Positions 1 through 9,554 of a DNA stretch of 64,000 bases are shown here, in pieces (within the stretch, counting starts at the first letter, position 1; every line of letters begins with the position of its first letter). The notes under the pieces are model-generated. The model saw nothing but the letters and a program-made list of their open reading frames with translations, was not told where the DNA came from and did not search any database. A program made the translations under genes and the position numbers. Origin of the DNA: Phytopythium helicoides (Eukaryota > Oomycota > Peronosporomycetes > Pythiales > Pythiaceae); the NCBI GenBank assembly GCA_024867545.1, contig JANFNE010000027.1, forward strand, positions 558,001-622,000, read 5' to 3'.

Positions 1-722
1 GGATATCAAGGACGAGAAGGAGTTCGATTGGGTCGTCGAAGGTGACGGTCTCCGACTTGCGGACGCTGATGCCGAAGAAGCGTTCAACGAGCCGAATTTC
101 GTTCGCATCGGAAATCCGCATCCGAGACTGTCATTTCGAGCGCATTGTCCGCGCGACGAAAACTCAGCTGCGGAAATGGCTTGAGGATGAAGCCCGCTTT
201 CATCATGTCATCCTTCAACACCCAATTGGTTTGGATGAGAGCTCCATTAGCGATCTGTTGTGTCAAGCGGGTCCAGAATGGGCGAAGAGACTTCTCGTGG
301 AGAGCGCAAATGAATCCATGCGGCCGCATTTCCCGGCTCACGACCCGGGGCCACGCCTCCAGCCTCCAGACCCTCCCGAAGCCTTCGCCGCGGGAAAGTC
401 GGAGTCTGTCAAGCCAGCGGCAAGGATGATCTGCCACGAAGGATGTCAAGCGCGACGTATCCAAGTCAAGGTAGCCACGCGTGGCTTCACGACGTGCACG
501 AGTTCGAGAGCGGATGAGGGAGCGCGCGGCGGTCGATGCGCTGCGCGCTGTGCTCCCTCTTGCGCAGTCGTCTTCCGAGACAGAAAGACTGCGGGAGCAC
601 ACTGCCTTCGTCCTAGAAGCTCTCCTAGTGCGGGATCGTCGCAGCTCAAGATCATCGACGTGCAGCACAACCAGTTGTCGGGCTTTCCAGCGACCACACG
701 CGTAGCACAAGAGGCGCCGCAT
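1..722 (-). other. unidentified partial ORF at window edge
   Basis: The minus strand is open from 722 to 84. Its second half (about 84-340) has a protein-like mix of residues, while the first half is Arg/Ser-rich and doubtful. After the stop near 84, a neighbouring minus frame stays open to the window edge, so a one-base shift near 84-95 could join the two into a gene running off the left end. The plus strand is also open here (42-935) but its composition is less protein-like. I recognise no family. It could equally be non-coding sequence with chance open frames. Confidence 0.22.
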
Positions 723-878
723 TCGTCTTGGAGACCTGTTGGCAGGGACTTTGCAGCTGCTGCAGCAGTAGTAGCTGTAGGTTTCCTTCTGGGGTTACAG
801 GCCCAAGGGAATTTTGGTTCTTTAGGTGGTCTGCCGACCTCTTTGTTCATTTCAATGGCCTCCATATCAATACACAAC

Positions 879-2837
879 TCACTGCTGCTGAGTCTGCTGC
901 GATGCGTCGCTAGCATCCTTCACCCAGATTCGTAGCGTGTCCAGCTGCACGGCGCCGCCCCCAGCGTCGCTCAAACCCAACGAGTCCCGTATTACGCCAC
1001 TGCTACCGCTGCCGAGCATACTAGCAGCCAAAGGCACGGGCTCCCACTCGGAAATGAGCTCAATGTCGCGTCGGTATCGCTGCAAGAGCTCGCGTAACAG
1101 CCGCACGAATTCGCTGCGCACCTGCGGAGTGATCTGCGAGATCTCAAGCGCGCGGGCGCGCAGATCCTTAGTCTGTTTGCACTGGAGCAGGTCGGCGATC
1201 CATGTCAAACAAAAGCTGAACTTCTTCAGATTGGCCTTGCAGATCCCCACGCGCAGCAGCTTCATCAGCTCGCGCTCGTTTTCAAGGCGCGGGCACTTGT
1301 GGATCACAATCTCCTCGATACGCTCGAATAACGCTTCTTCGTTCTCTTTTCCGTGCACGCCCTGACCGTAGCATTTCTCGCAAAGCTCATACTCGTGGTG
1401 CTCCATTGACCGACACGTACGGCACACCCACTTAGACCCGGTGAGCGGTCCACGCCCACACCCATCGCAAATCGCTTCGTCGTCTTCAAGCGAAGTGTTT
1501 GTGGTCGTGATCTGCGGCTTGTGCCGATTGAGACGATCCATCATACCACCCATGATCTTCTTGATCTTGCTGTCCTTCGATAGTCCCGCCCCACCTATGA
1601 ATGAGGAGGCTCCGCTCCGTCGTTCGCCTTCGATGTCCGAGGAGAAAGTGCTCGAAGCAGTCGTTGGCGTGCTGATCGTGTTGATGGCCGACGGAGATGG
1701 CAGTGCGTTCATCGACTGAAGCCGCGTGCTCTCCACCGCGAACGTGGGCGGGGAGCGGTTCGGAGTCAGCGTGTAGCGTCGACTAGCAGCCTTTGCGCCT
1801 TCAACTGGTGCTGCTGACGCACCCGCGAGCGGCCGCGAGATATACATCGCCTTGGTCGGGTGGAGCTCGCGCGGTCCATGAGGCACGGCCGAGCCGTTGC
1901 GCTTATCGCAGTCGACGCAATCGAACAAGTGGGTCACTGCTGGCGGGCCGTCGCTGGTAGAGGAAGCGTTGGTGTTTGTCTTGGTATCTTCCTCGAACGT
2001 GAACGACAAGTCGTCGGTCGAGGATGGGGTGTTGATCGACAGCACGTTGTCAGCCGCGGGCGGCGTCTGGCTGGTCACCGCCGAGAGCGAGCGCAAGTTG
2101 CCAGGGGCCAGCGACTCGCCCTTGCTCGAGGTGGTGTCTCCAAACCCAGCAGCCGCGCCGGTCGAGGGCGACAGCGGGGGCGTCGCAGCCGCCGCGAGCG
2201 CCGCCTCCGGCTCGGGCAATGCGCATGTGATGCGGAAATCCATGGTCTGCTTGCTGTACGTGCGGCTGAAGCAGCGCAGTTCGGTGTCTGCGGCGCGGTC
2301 GGCCACGAGTGCGGCCAGCGCCGGCAGCAGGTAGAGCAGCAGCACCTTGCTGAGCTCCTCGTCGACGTCCTGGAAGACCTTCTCCCATGGTTCGGTCGCC
2401 GCGTCGCCGCGCGCGAGCAGGTCGATGAGCGGCTGCAGCTTGTCCCTGTCCGCTGCCGAGAGCTTGTCGAGCAGCTTGCGCGCGTGGCGGAGGCTCTTGT
2501 CGACGGCTCCGGCCGCGGCCTTGGGCTTCCAAGGGGCCCAGTCGCCGGCGTCGGCGGGCGGGAGCGTCGATAAGGCGTGCTCCGCGGGTGCCGCGGGCGC
2601 GTTGAGCTGCTGCAGGTAGCGGTCCTTCCAGGCGGCCACGGCGCTCTCGAGCTCCTCGAGGCGCTTCTGCATGACGCGCACCTGCTGCTCCTTGAGCTGG
2701 ATGTAGTTCTCCTTCAGGCACAGATCCTTGGTCAGCACGCTGTTCTCGCGCTGCAGCGCCTGCAGCTGCGCCTGCAGCGCCCCCAGGTTGTGCTGCGCCG
2801 CGTCGGGGGAGCCCGCGGCCACCGCTGGCGACGCCAT
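879..2837 (-). CDS. coiled-coil protein with ZZ-type zinc finger
   Basis: The protein has 652 residues if translation starts at the ATG at 2837; the frame is open a little further upstream but only with non-ATG codons. Residues about 24-76 form a heptad-rich coiled coil. A Ser/Thr/Pro-rich middle follows, containing a small CxxC pair (FDCVDCDKRN). A ZZ-type zinc finger lies at about 457-495, with CDGCG, CRTC and CEKC pairs and a closing His. The last 120 residues are helical. ZZ fingers usually bind protein tails such as histone H3 or SUMO and occur in scaffold and autophagy-receptor-like proteins, so a scaffolding role is plausible but inferred. Its 5' end lies about 100 bp from the 3' end of the next minus-strand gene. 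I cannot name an orthologue. Confidence 0.75.
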   Translation of the reverse strand: MASPAVAAGSPDAAQHNLGALQAQLQALQRENSVLTKDLCLKENYIQLKEQQVRVMQKRLEELESAVAAWKDRYLQQLNAPAAPAEHALSTLPPADAGDWAPWKPKAAAGAVDKSLRHARKLLDKLSAADRDKLQPLIDLLARGDAATEPWEKVFQDVDEELSKVLLLYLLPALAALVADRAADTELRCFSRTYSKQTMDFRITCALPEPEAALAAAATPPLSPSTGAAAGFGDTTSSKGESLAPGNLRSLSAVTSQTPPAADNVLSINTPSSTDDLSFTFEEDTKTNTNASSTSDGPPAVTHLFDCVDCDKRNGSAVPHGPRELHPTKAMYISRPLAGASAAPVEGAKAASRRYTLTPNRSPPTFAVESTRLQSMNALPSPSAINTISTPTTASSTFSSDIEGERRSGASSFIGGAGLSKDSKIKKIMGGMMDRLNRHKPQITTTNTSLEDDEAICDGCGRGPLTGSKWVCRTCRSMEHHEYELCEKCYGQGVHGKENEEALFERIEEIVIHKCPRLENERELMKLLRVGICKANLKKFSFCLTWIADLLQCKQTKDLRARALEISQITPQVRSEFVRLLRELLQRYRRDIELISEWEPVPLAASMLGSGSSGVIRDSLGLSDAGGGAVQLDTLRIWVKDASDASQQTQQQ

Positions 2838-2934
2838 CGTTCCCGCGAGTGGCCGCCGCCGCGGGGGCGGCGCGGTTTCGGCCAATCATGGAACGAGAAT
2901 AGATATTTTGACCAATCAAAATGCGTTAAAATCA

Positions 2935-5900
2935 TTAGAGAAAGTGCAACGCCGCCAGCAGCGCCACGACGAGCGCCGCGCCGCCCGCCGACGCGCGCGC
3001 GGCGCCCGACAGCTCGCTGCCCGTCGTGGCGTCGAGCGTGGGCGCGGGCGTCTTGGTGGACGTCGTGGCGGGCGTCTTGGTGGTGGTGGTGGGCGTCTTG
3101 GTGGACGTGGTCGTGGGCGTCGTAGAGGGCCGTGTTTCGGAGCCCAGCACGTCGCTGAAGGCCAAGGAGATCTCGTCATCGTCGAACGAGCAAGACGCGG
3201 AGCTCGGCATGTGCACGCAGGCGGTGGAAAGCGGCTCTGCGAGCGCTGAGAGTGTCTTCCGCACGAACGTCGCGGAGTTTGCCGGGAAATCGGAGGCGGT
3301 CAGCGTGTCGGGTAAGAACGAGACCTCCGCGACCTCAGAGAGCGCGCGGCTACCCGACGTGATCAAGGCAGGCATAGGAGTCGACGAAGGAGCTGAAGTC
3401 TCACTGCCTCTAATCGGAGTAGACGTAGCCGGCTCATCCGTCGTGGTCGTGGTCGGTGTCGGTGCCGTTGTCTCCGTGTTGGTGGTGGATGGACTTTGAG
3501 TGGCCGCCTCGGTCGTGGTCGGTGTCGGCGTCGGTGTCGGAGTAGACGTAGCCGGCTCATCCGTCGTGGTCGTGGTCGGTGTCGGTGCCGTTGTCTCTAT
3601 GTTGGTGGTGGATGGACTTTGAGTGGCCGCCTCGGTCGTGGTCGGTGTCGGCGTCGGTGTCGGAGTAGACGTAGCCGGCTCATCCGTCGTGGTCGTGGTC
3701 GGTGTCGGTGCCGTTGTCTCCGTGTTGGTGGTGGATGGACTTTGAGTGGCCGCCTCGGTCGTGGTCGGTGTCGGCGTCGGTGTCGGAGTAGACGTAGCCG
3801 GCTCATCCGTCGTGGTCGTGGTCGGTGTCGGTGCCGTTGTCTCTATGTTGGTGGTGGATGGACTTTGAGTGGCCGCCTCGGTCGTGGTCGGTGTCGGCGT
3901 CGGTGTCGGAGTAGACGTAGCCGGCTCATCCGTCGTGGTCGTGGTCGGTGTCGGTGCCGTTGTCTCCGTGTTGGTGGTGGATGGACTTTGAGTGGCCGCC
4001 TCGGTCGTGGTCGGTGTCGGCGTCGGTGTCGGAGTAGACGTAGCCGGCTCATCCGTCGTGGTCGTGGTCGGTGTCGGTGCCGTTGTCTCCGTGTTGGTGG
4101 TGGATGGACTTTGAGTGGCCGCCTCGGTCGTGGTCGGTGTCGGCGTCGGTGTCGGAGTAGACGTAGCCGGCTCATCCGTCGTGGTCGTGGTCGGTGTCGG
4201 TGCCGTTGTCTCCGTGTTGGTGGTGGATGGACTTTGAGTGGCCGCCTCGGTCGTGGTCGGTGTCGGCGTCGGTGTCGGAGTAGACGTAGCCGGCTCATCC
4301 GTCGTGGTCGTGGTCGGTGTCGGTGCCGTTGTCTCTATGTTGGTGGTGGATGGACTTTGAGTGGCCGCCTCGGTCGTGGTCGGTGTCGGCGTCGGTGTCG
4401 GAGTAGACGTAGCCGGCTCATCCGTCGTGGTCGTGGTCGGTGTCGGTGCCGTTGTCTCCGTGTTGGTGGTGGATGGACTTTGAGTGGCCGCCTCGGTCGT
4501 GGTCGGTGTCGGCGTCGGTGTCGGAGTAGACGTAGCCGGCTCATCCGTCGTGGTCGTGGTCGGTGTCGGTGCCGTTGTCTCCGTGTTGGTGGTGGATGGA
4601 CTTTGAGTGGCCGCCTCGGTCGTGGTCGGTGTCGGCGTCGGTGTCGGAGTAGACGTAGCCGGCTCATCCGTCGTGGTCGTGGTCGGTGTCGGTGCCGTTG
4701 TCTCTATGTTGGTGGTGGATGGACTTTGAGTGGCCGCCTCGGTCGTGGTCGGTGTCGGCGTCGGTGTCGGAGTAGACGTAGCCGGCTCATCCGTCGTGGT
4801 CGTGGTCGGTGTCGGTGCCGTTGTCTCCGTGTTGGTGGTGGATGGACTTTGAGTGGCCGCCTCGGTCGTGGTCGGTGTCGGCGTCGGTGTCGGAGTAGAC
4901 GTAGCCGGCTCATCCGTCGTGGTCGTGGTCGGTGTCGGTGCCGTTGTCTCCGTGTTGGTGGTGGATGGACTTTGAGTGGCCGCCTCGGTCGTGGTCGGTG
5001 TCGGCGTCGGTGTCGGAGTAGACGTAGCAGGTTCTCCTTTGGTGCTGCCTGCACTATTTGATCCAGATTGTGAGTCGTTAGTTGATTCAGAATTCAAGCT
5101 GTCAGCTTGAATCGTGGCGGCGGCAGTAAGTGCGTCAAGAACTTCGAGTGACTTCATGACTACATTGTTGTCATCCGAAATCCAGGCTAGTAAGTTTTTG
5201 CCTCGTATGCACTTGCCTGAAGAGTACAGATCGCTCAAGAGCTGATAACCAGGCGCCGAAGTCGTGTCAATCTTGAGCGTCTTCAAGACCGGGAAAGCCT
5301 TAACGTATGACACGAGGTTCTGCATTGGGGCGTAGCAGATGCCAAACGGCTCACTGCCATCCTGGGCACTAAACCTAGCTGATCCGCCCGTCGTCGTTCT
5401 GAACGACTCTCCTTGGATCGCGCTGCAGACTTGATCTTCAGGGATCTGAATCGCTGCCGAAAGTCGCATCAGTAGCTCAGCATCACTACTCACTCCACTC
5501 ACCAAGTTGTTGATTAGCGAATAGCCGCAAGTCTCCGTGTACTCGCCCACATCATTAGTCTTTGTTGCCATCTTCGTGGAACACAGAACATTGGCGACAA
5601 GCTTGGAGAGGTCCGTTGCAAGCTGCCGAAGGTTTGTGCCAAAACTCGCAGTAATGACTGCATTCATATCGGAGCAGCAACCACCACTCTTGGCGAGAGC
5701 AATAGCGAGCTCAGGGAGGAATGCGTTGTTGAGACACGGCACGGCTGATTCGACGACCAGAGGACACAGCTCGTCTCTAAAGTAGGACTCAGAGAACTCG
5801 ATCTCCCCGTCTGGGAAAAGGGTATCGCTTGATGCTTCGAGTGCCTGGATGCATTCTCCAACGTCATCAGAGGCCAACATCGCCATCATGATGTCGTACA

Positions 5901-6138
5901 AATCGATGCTGGCGATGCACTTGGAAAGCCAGGGGAAGTTCTCGTCAACGGGGGCGAGGATGCTTTCGATCGGGATTTCTTCGAGTTCGTCAGTCGAAAT
6001 GCCGCTCAGTTCGGCAACGGATGTGAAGAAAGCATTATCCTTATCGGTGAGCATCTTACAGGTACGAGTGGAGGAGGCGAGCACAGTAGCCGCATGTATC
6101 GCGAGTGCGAACGCGATTGTCTTGGTGTAAAGGTGCAT
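2935..6138 (-). CDS. secreted GPI-type mucin-like protein with 13 tandem 41-aa repeats
   Basis: The protein has 1067 residues. It starts with a signal peptide (MHLYTKTIAFALAIHAATVLA). Residues about 22-340 form a Cys-rich ectodomain homologous to the two 473-residue proteins encoded at 6794 and 11937. A Thr/Pro/Ser repeat tract follows (13 units of 41 residues), then a second conserved Cys-containing block, a Thr/Pro stalk and a hydrophobic C-terminal tail (GGAALVVALLAALHFL) typical of a GPI-attachment signal. The most likely location is the cell surface or wall, with the repeat tract an O-glycosylated spacer. The repeats sit exactly where the short paralogues have a short linker. It is divergently arranged with the paralogue at 6794. 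I do not recognise the ectodomain; the cysteine spacing is not that of an elicitin. Confidence 0.85.
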   Translation of the reverse strand: MHLYTKTIAFALAIHAATVLASSTRTCKMLTDKDNAFFTSVAELSGISTDELEEIPIESILAPVDENFPWLSKCIASIDLYDIMMAMLASDDVGECIQALEASSDTLFPDGEIEFSESYFRDELCPLVVESAVPCLNNAFLPELAIALAKSGGCCSDMNAVITASFGTNLRQLATDLSKLVANVLCSTKMATKTNDVGEYTETCGYSLINNLVSGVSSDAELLMRLSAAIQIPEDQVCSAIQGESFRTTTGGSARFSAQDGSEPFGICYAPMQNLVSYVKAFPVLKTLKIDTTSAPGYQLLSDLYSSGKCIRGKNLLAWISDDNNVVMKSLEVLDALTAAATIQADSLNSESTNDSQSGSNSAGSTKGEPATSTPTPTPTPTTTEAATQSPSTTNTETTAPTPTTTTTDEPATSTPTPTPTPTTTEAATQSPSTTNTETTAPTPTTTTTDEPATSTPTPTPTPTTTEAATQSPSTTNIETTAPTPTTTTTDEPATSTPTPTPTPTTTEAATQSPSTTNTETTAPTPTTTTTDEPATSTPTPTPTPTTTEAATQSPSTTNTETTAPTPTTTTTDEPATSTPTPTPTPTTTEAATQSPSTTNIETTAPTPTTTTTDEPATSTPTPTPTPTTTEAATQSPSTTNTETTAPTPTTTTTDEPATSTPTPTPTPTTTEAATQSPSTTNTETTAPTPTTTTTDEPATSTPTPTPTPTTTEAATQSPSTTNTETTAPTPTTTTTDEPATSTPTPTPTPTTTEAATQSPSTTNIETTAPTPTTTTTDEPATSTPTPTPTPTTTEAATQSPSTTNTETTAPTPTTTTTDEPATSTPTPTPTPTTTEAATQSPSTTNIETTAPTPTTTTTDEPATSTPTPTPTPTTTEAATQSPSTTNTETTAPTPTTTTTDEPATSTPIRGSETSAPSSTPMPALITSGSRALSEVAEVSFLPDTLTASDFPANSATFVRKTLSALAEPLSTACVHMPSSASCSFDDDEISLAFSDVLGSETRPSTTPTTTSTKTPTTTTKTPATTSTKTPAPTLDATTGSELSGAARASAGGAALVVALLAALHFL
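3424..5030 (-). repeat. 123-bp coding tandem repeat, 13 units
   Basis: Thirteen units of 123 bp encode a 41-residue Thr/Pro-rich unit ([19 protein letters not shown], then an ETTAPTP block). By eye the only variation among the internal units is a two-base change (ccg versus cta on the plus strand) that switches Thr to Ile in NTETT/NIETT. From the N-terminus the order is T T I T T I T T T I T I T. The outermost unit differs by an Asp-to-Gly change at its edge. Near-identity of all units points to recent expansion or strong homogenisation. Because 123 is a multiple of three, length changes keep the frame. Confidence 0.95.
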
Positions 6139-6793
6139 AGTTTGCTTGAGTCAAAGACTTGGTGTTGCTAGTGTTTACAGTCGGCTGGTTGGATTGGCGG
6201 CCAAATCCAAAATACTCCAGTTTAGCAATGTGTTGCTTGAGCCTTCGCTGGGTGGCCGTGTTGATACTTCAGATTCAGTCAGCTATAATGAGACATGGGA
6301 CTGTGAGACTGGTGAGGATACTTTCCAAGTTTCATCGCCAGCCCCACAGTCCCATGGCAGCCACTTGGCCTACAAGCTCTGCGGCTTTCAATGGCGTGTT
6401 GTGTGATATTCTCGGAGAATTGTCATCTCAAACGCCAACTTGCTCGTCAACAAGTGAAAGCTCGACTCCAGGTCGACTTGATCTAACTCAAGAAACTTCG
6501 ACATCGTCTTGGAGACCCTGTATAAATGATATCCATGTGCGATGCTACCTTGCGATGTGATTTTCCATTTTAGGAATTCGAGACTCTCATGGCTGTGCGC
6601 ACATCGCATCGCACCTTCATCTCAAATTGCAGCCATGGGAGGGGTAATCTGCGCAAGTGCCAACTCATCGCTTCCTCTCGAACGTCTCTTGGCCATCTCA
6701 TTCTTGGTTTGACCACAATCCACCCAAACGCAATCTGTCAAGACCAGCTACTACATCTAACACCAGCAACCAACTCTCCTCACCCCAGCAACC
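6139..6793. promoter_or_regulatory. divergent intergenic region between two secreted-protein paralogues
   Basis: These 655 bp separate two divergently transcribed paralogues and must hold both promoters. I see no gene in it. From 6435 on, the sequence is shared with the region upstream of the copy at 11937, except for a 2-bp difference (gagactctcatgg versus gagactcatgg), so those two genes share about 350 bp of upstream sequence. I could not pin down an initiator element. Confidence 0.5.
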
Positions 6794-8215
6794 ATGCAGC
6801 TCTACACCAAGACCTTCGCTATTGCTTTCGCCATGCGCGCTGCTACAGTCTTCGCGGAATCTCCCGACACCTGTTCAATGCTGACCGATGCGGATAGTCC
6901 CTTTATCACGTCTGTTGCTCACTTGAACGGTGTCTCGGCCAAGCAACTCTCCCAGATCCCGATCGCAGATATTCTTGCTCCAGTTGATGAGAACTTCCCT
7001 TGGTTCTCCAAGTGTGTCGCCAATATCAACTTGTCTGACATTATCGTGGCGATGATGTCGTCTCCGGGTGTTGGGAAATGCCTCCGTGACCTGGAGGCGT
7101 CAAGTAATCTGGTCTTCCCAGACCAATTTGACTTCACGGACGAGTACCTCCGCGGCAACTTTTGTCCCTCGTTGGTTGACATTGCTATCCCGTGCATCAA
7201 CGACGTGTTTTTTCCCGAACTGTCAAAGGCGCTAGCCAAGACTGGCAGCTGCTGCTCGGACTTGAACGGTGTCATCGTCTCGAACTTTGGCGCGAATATT
7301 CAGCGTCTTACCGCGAAGCTATTGAAGCTCCTTGCAAACGCTATCTGCTCTGTGAAGACTACGATTGTCGACAGCGACGGTAGTGGCGCTCCGGTTGACC
7401 ACTCGGAGACGTGCGGTTACTCGCTGCTGACAAATTTCGTTGGTGAGGCTGAAAGTGACTGGGAGTTGCTGATGCGACTTGCCGCTGCGGTTCAGATCCC
7501 CGAGGAGGAAGTCTGCAAAGCCATCGAAGGGGAGGAATTCAGTACCACCACTGGTCGTACAGTACAGTTTGCCACTGTGCCTGGCGATGAGCCTTACGGC
7601 ATATGCTACAACACTGCGCAAAACCTCGTGTCGTTTGTCAAGTCGTTCCCAGTTTTGCGGTCCCTGACCATCGAGGTGGAGAGTGACGCACCCGATTCTA
7701 CGCCATCAAGACAGTATTTGAGCGACATTTTCAGCTGGGGTACATGTGTCCGAGGAAATAACTTCCTGCGGTGGATCATTGACGATGACGGCATCGTCAT
7801 GAAGACGCTCGAGGTACTCGATGCGCTCGGATCTGCTACGTCTATGCATACGACGTACACTGGGGTGGACTTTCCGAGCGAGGAAGCCGATCCTAATGAA
7901 CCCTTGAATGCACAACAGCTCAACCCCAGTGGCTCCGCTTCCACGGATGGCAATACCCTGGGCGAGGACTCTCCTGCATTCGTAACTTACGACAAGTACA
8001 ACTCGGCGGAGTTCACCCGAGCGATGCTTTCGCAATATGTGGAGCCGCTCGCATCCATCTGCATCCACTTCCCGAGCGCCAAGGCATGCAGCTATGAATC
8101 CGAGAAACTCAAGTTTTTGTTTGGTGACGTTGGCCGCACCGTGAAGGCATCCTCAACTACCACCACGCCTGCCGACAAGACGAACGCTGATACGAAGAAT
8201 AACGACAAGGTCTAG
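6794..8215 (+). CDS. secreted Cys-rich protein, short paralogue 1
   Basis: The protein has 473 residues with a signal peptide (MQLYTKTFAIAFAMRAATVFA). The mature part is Cys-rich with recurring pairs (SCCSD, ETCGYS, GICYN, GTCVRG) and aligns with the N-terminal 340 residues and the later conserved block of the mucin-like protein at 2935-6138. It lacks both the Thr/Pro repeats and the hydrophobic GPI-type tail and ends in a polar tail, so it is probably a freely secreted form. It differs from the copy at 11937 by one residue (Ala versus Val at position 33). Its 3' end faces the kinase gene, 52 bp away. The family is unrecognised; an apoplastic or wall role is inferred only from secretion. Confidence 0.85.
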   Translation: MQLYTKTFAIAFAMRAATVFAESPDTCSMLTDADSPFITSVAHLNGVSAKQLSQIPIADILAPVDENFPWFSKCVANINLSDIIVAMMSSPGVGKCLRDLEASSNLVFPDQFDFTDEYLRGNFCPSLVDIAIPCINDVFFPELSKALAKTGSCCSDLNGVIVSNFGANIQRLTAKLLKLLANAICSVKTTIVDSDGSGAPVDHSETCGYSLLTNFVGEAESDWELLMRLAAAVQIPEEEVCKAIEGEEFSTTTGRTVQFATVPGDEPYGICYNTAQNLVSFVKSFPVLRSLTIEVESDAPDSTPSRQYLSDIFSWGTCVRGNNFLRWIIDDDGIVMKTLEVLDALGSATSMHTTYTGVDFPSEEADPNEPLNAQQLNPSGSASTDGNTLGEDSPAFVTYDKYNSAEFTRAMLSQYVEPLASICIHFPSAKACSYESEKLKFLFGDVGRTVKASSTTTTPADKTNADTKNNDKV

Positions 8216-8267
8216 ATATTGTGCAAAACACTTAGTTCGTACGTGAAGAAATACACGTAGCACTCAC

Positions 8268-9551
8268 TCATTTTGCTTCTTCTGCTTTGATTCTGTGCTC
8301 TAGCCTCGTGGTCTTGACATTAAGACTGACACTTTGCTTCGGCTCGGTATCACAGTCAAAATCCAAAGTTCTTGGAGCAGGGAGCTTTGCCTTCGTTGGC
8401 CACACGGTTGGCGATGCGTGCGGGTGGAGCGGAAGAATCCATCTCTCTGGTTGAGTGGAGGCAGTTCCGTCACATGGAGAAGCAAGGAGCTCTTCGCACT
8501 CCTTGTCTGAACTTGCGAGGTGCTTCACGGCCGCAATAGCTGTCATTTCATCCCAATTTGGCTCCGATTTGCATCCCTCCACCACAATTTTGATGCGCTT
8601 TCGTGTTCGACGATCGGGTGGAGTGAGTTCGAAGAGTTCTGTTGGAGATTCGCTGCCGCCTTTCTCAACATCTGATGGATCGGTTTCTTCAGCGTCCAGT
8701 TCTTCCTGAGGTTCGCGGTCTGGGGACCACTCAGCTAATTCTTCGCTAGCAACAGGTGGGCACACGTGGCTCTTTGCCTCCAGTTCGTCGTCATAAGCAG
8801 ATATTGCCTCCGCAACCCACGGATATGAGCAAACTTGACTGGCAGTAGGACGCTTCTCTGGGTCAATGCATAACAGCTCTACGAGCAGGTCCTGCACGAC
8901 TTCAGGCAGCTTGTCAGCGAACTTCCACCGCACTAGCAGCTCGTGCACTCCTCGATTCGTGACAACTCGGAAGCGTGGGTCGGTTTCACACGCTTGCTCA
9001 AACGGAGGAACTCCAGTCACGAGGATGAAGAGAAGGACACCGAGGGACCAGATGTCGGCGCGGAGGCCATTGTAGCTGAGCGATGGGACGAATGGCGCGC
9101 TTTTGAGCACCTCTGGTGCCATGTAGAATCCCTTGCCAACGCGCCCAGAGCACGATTCGCCCGTCACAGTCGAGAGGCCAAAGTCCGCGAGGCGACAGCG
9201 GCTCAGGTCGTCCAGCAGCACATTCTCGAGCGACAGATCTCGGTGCGCCACGCCGCGCGAGTGGATGTACCGCAGCGCGCGCGCGACTTGAGCAAAGTAG
9301 CACTGCGCCACTCCAATCGGCAGTGCGCCGTCCGCGAGCTGCGCGAACAGCTCGCCGCGCGGGCAGAAGTCGAACACGAGGCAGTTGGCGTCGGTGCGCC
9401 AGTCGACAAAGTCCTCGCGCAGCATGAGCACGAACTGGCGGTCTCTCGCGTCGCCCTCACCCTCGCCAGCAGCGAGCAATCGCAGCGTCTCCATCTCCGC
9501 GAGCCCGTCTTCCTGCACGCGCATTCCCGCGACGGCTCGCAGAGCCGCCAT
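8268..9551 (-). pseudogene. Ser/Thr protein kinase truncated at its N-terminus (duplicate)
   Basis: The 427-residue frame keeps the C-lobe motifs of a protein kinase: HRDLSLENVLL catalytic loop, DFG, MAPEVLK and DIWSLG, then an acidic tail of about 180 residues. It begins at an ATG created or exposed exactly at the duplication edge and lacks the glycine-rich loop and the VAIK lysine present in the intact copy at 13411-14811. An active kinase needs both, so this copy should be inactive if translated. It lies tail to tail with the secreted-protein gene. It could still make a catalytically dead protein from a chance promoter. Confidence 0.85.
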
Positions 9552-9554
9552 GCC

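Larger units (their letters stand above)
6435..9554. repeat. 3.1-kb segmental duplication, copy 1
   Basis: This segment matches 11580-14694 almost base for base. Similarity begins abruptly at ccaacttgctcg and ends abruptly after gagccgccatg, inside the kinase gene. The copy carries one secreted-protein gene, its upstream region and a 5'-truncated kinase gene. Differences cluster near the two ends, in the signal-peptide codons and at about 9327-9530 in the kinase, while the roughly 2.3 kb between look identical by eye. Confidence 0.95.

Noticed and set aside
42..935. 297-codon plus-strand ORF at the left edge
   Set aside because: Low-complexity, Arg/Ser-rich, runs into the 3' end of the ZZ-finger gene; no motif.
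3424..5030. Possible CRISPR-like array (also the 34-bp units at 40240)
   Set aside because: Units are contiguous without unique spacers; one is coding, the other a simple minisatellite.
3496..5061. 521-codon plus-strand frame rich in Arg, Gly and Cys
   Set aside because: It is the complement of the mucin repeat; a 123-bp unit keeps any stop-free frame open. The minus-strand protein has a signal peptide, conserved ends and a GPI-type tail.
6794..8215. Elicitin identity for the Cys-rich secreted family
   Set aside because: Length, cysteine number and spacing do not match the six-Cys, roughly 98-residue elicitin domain.
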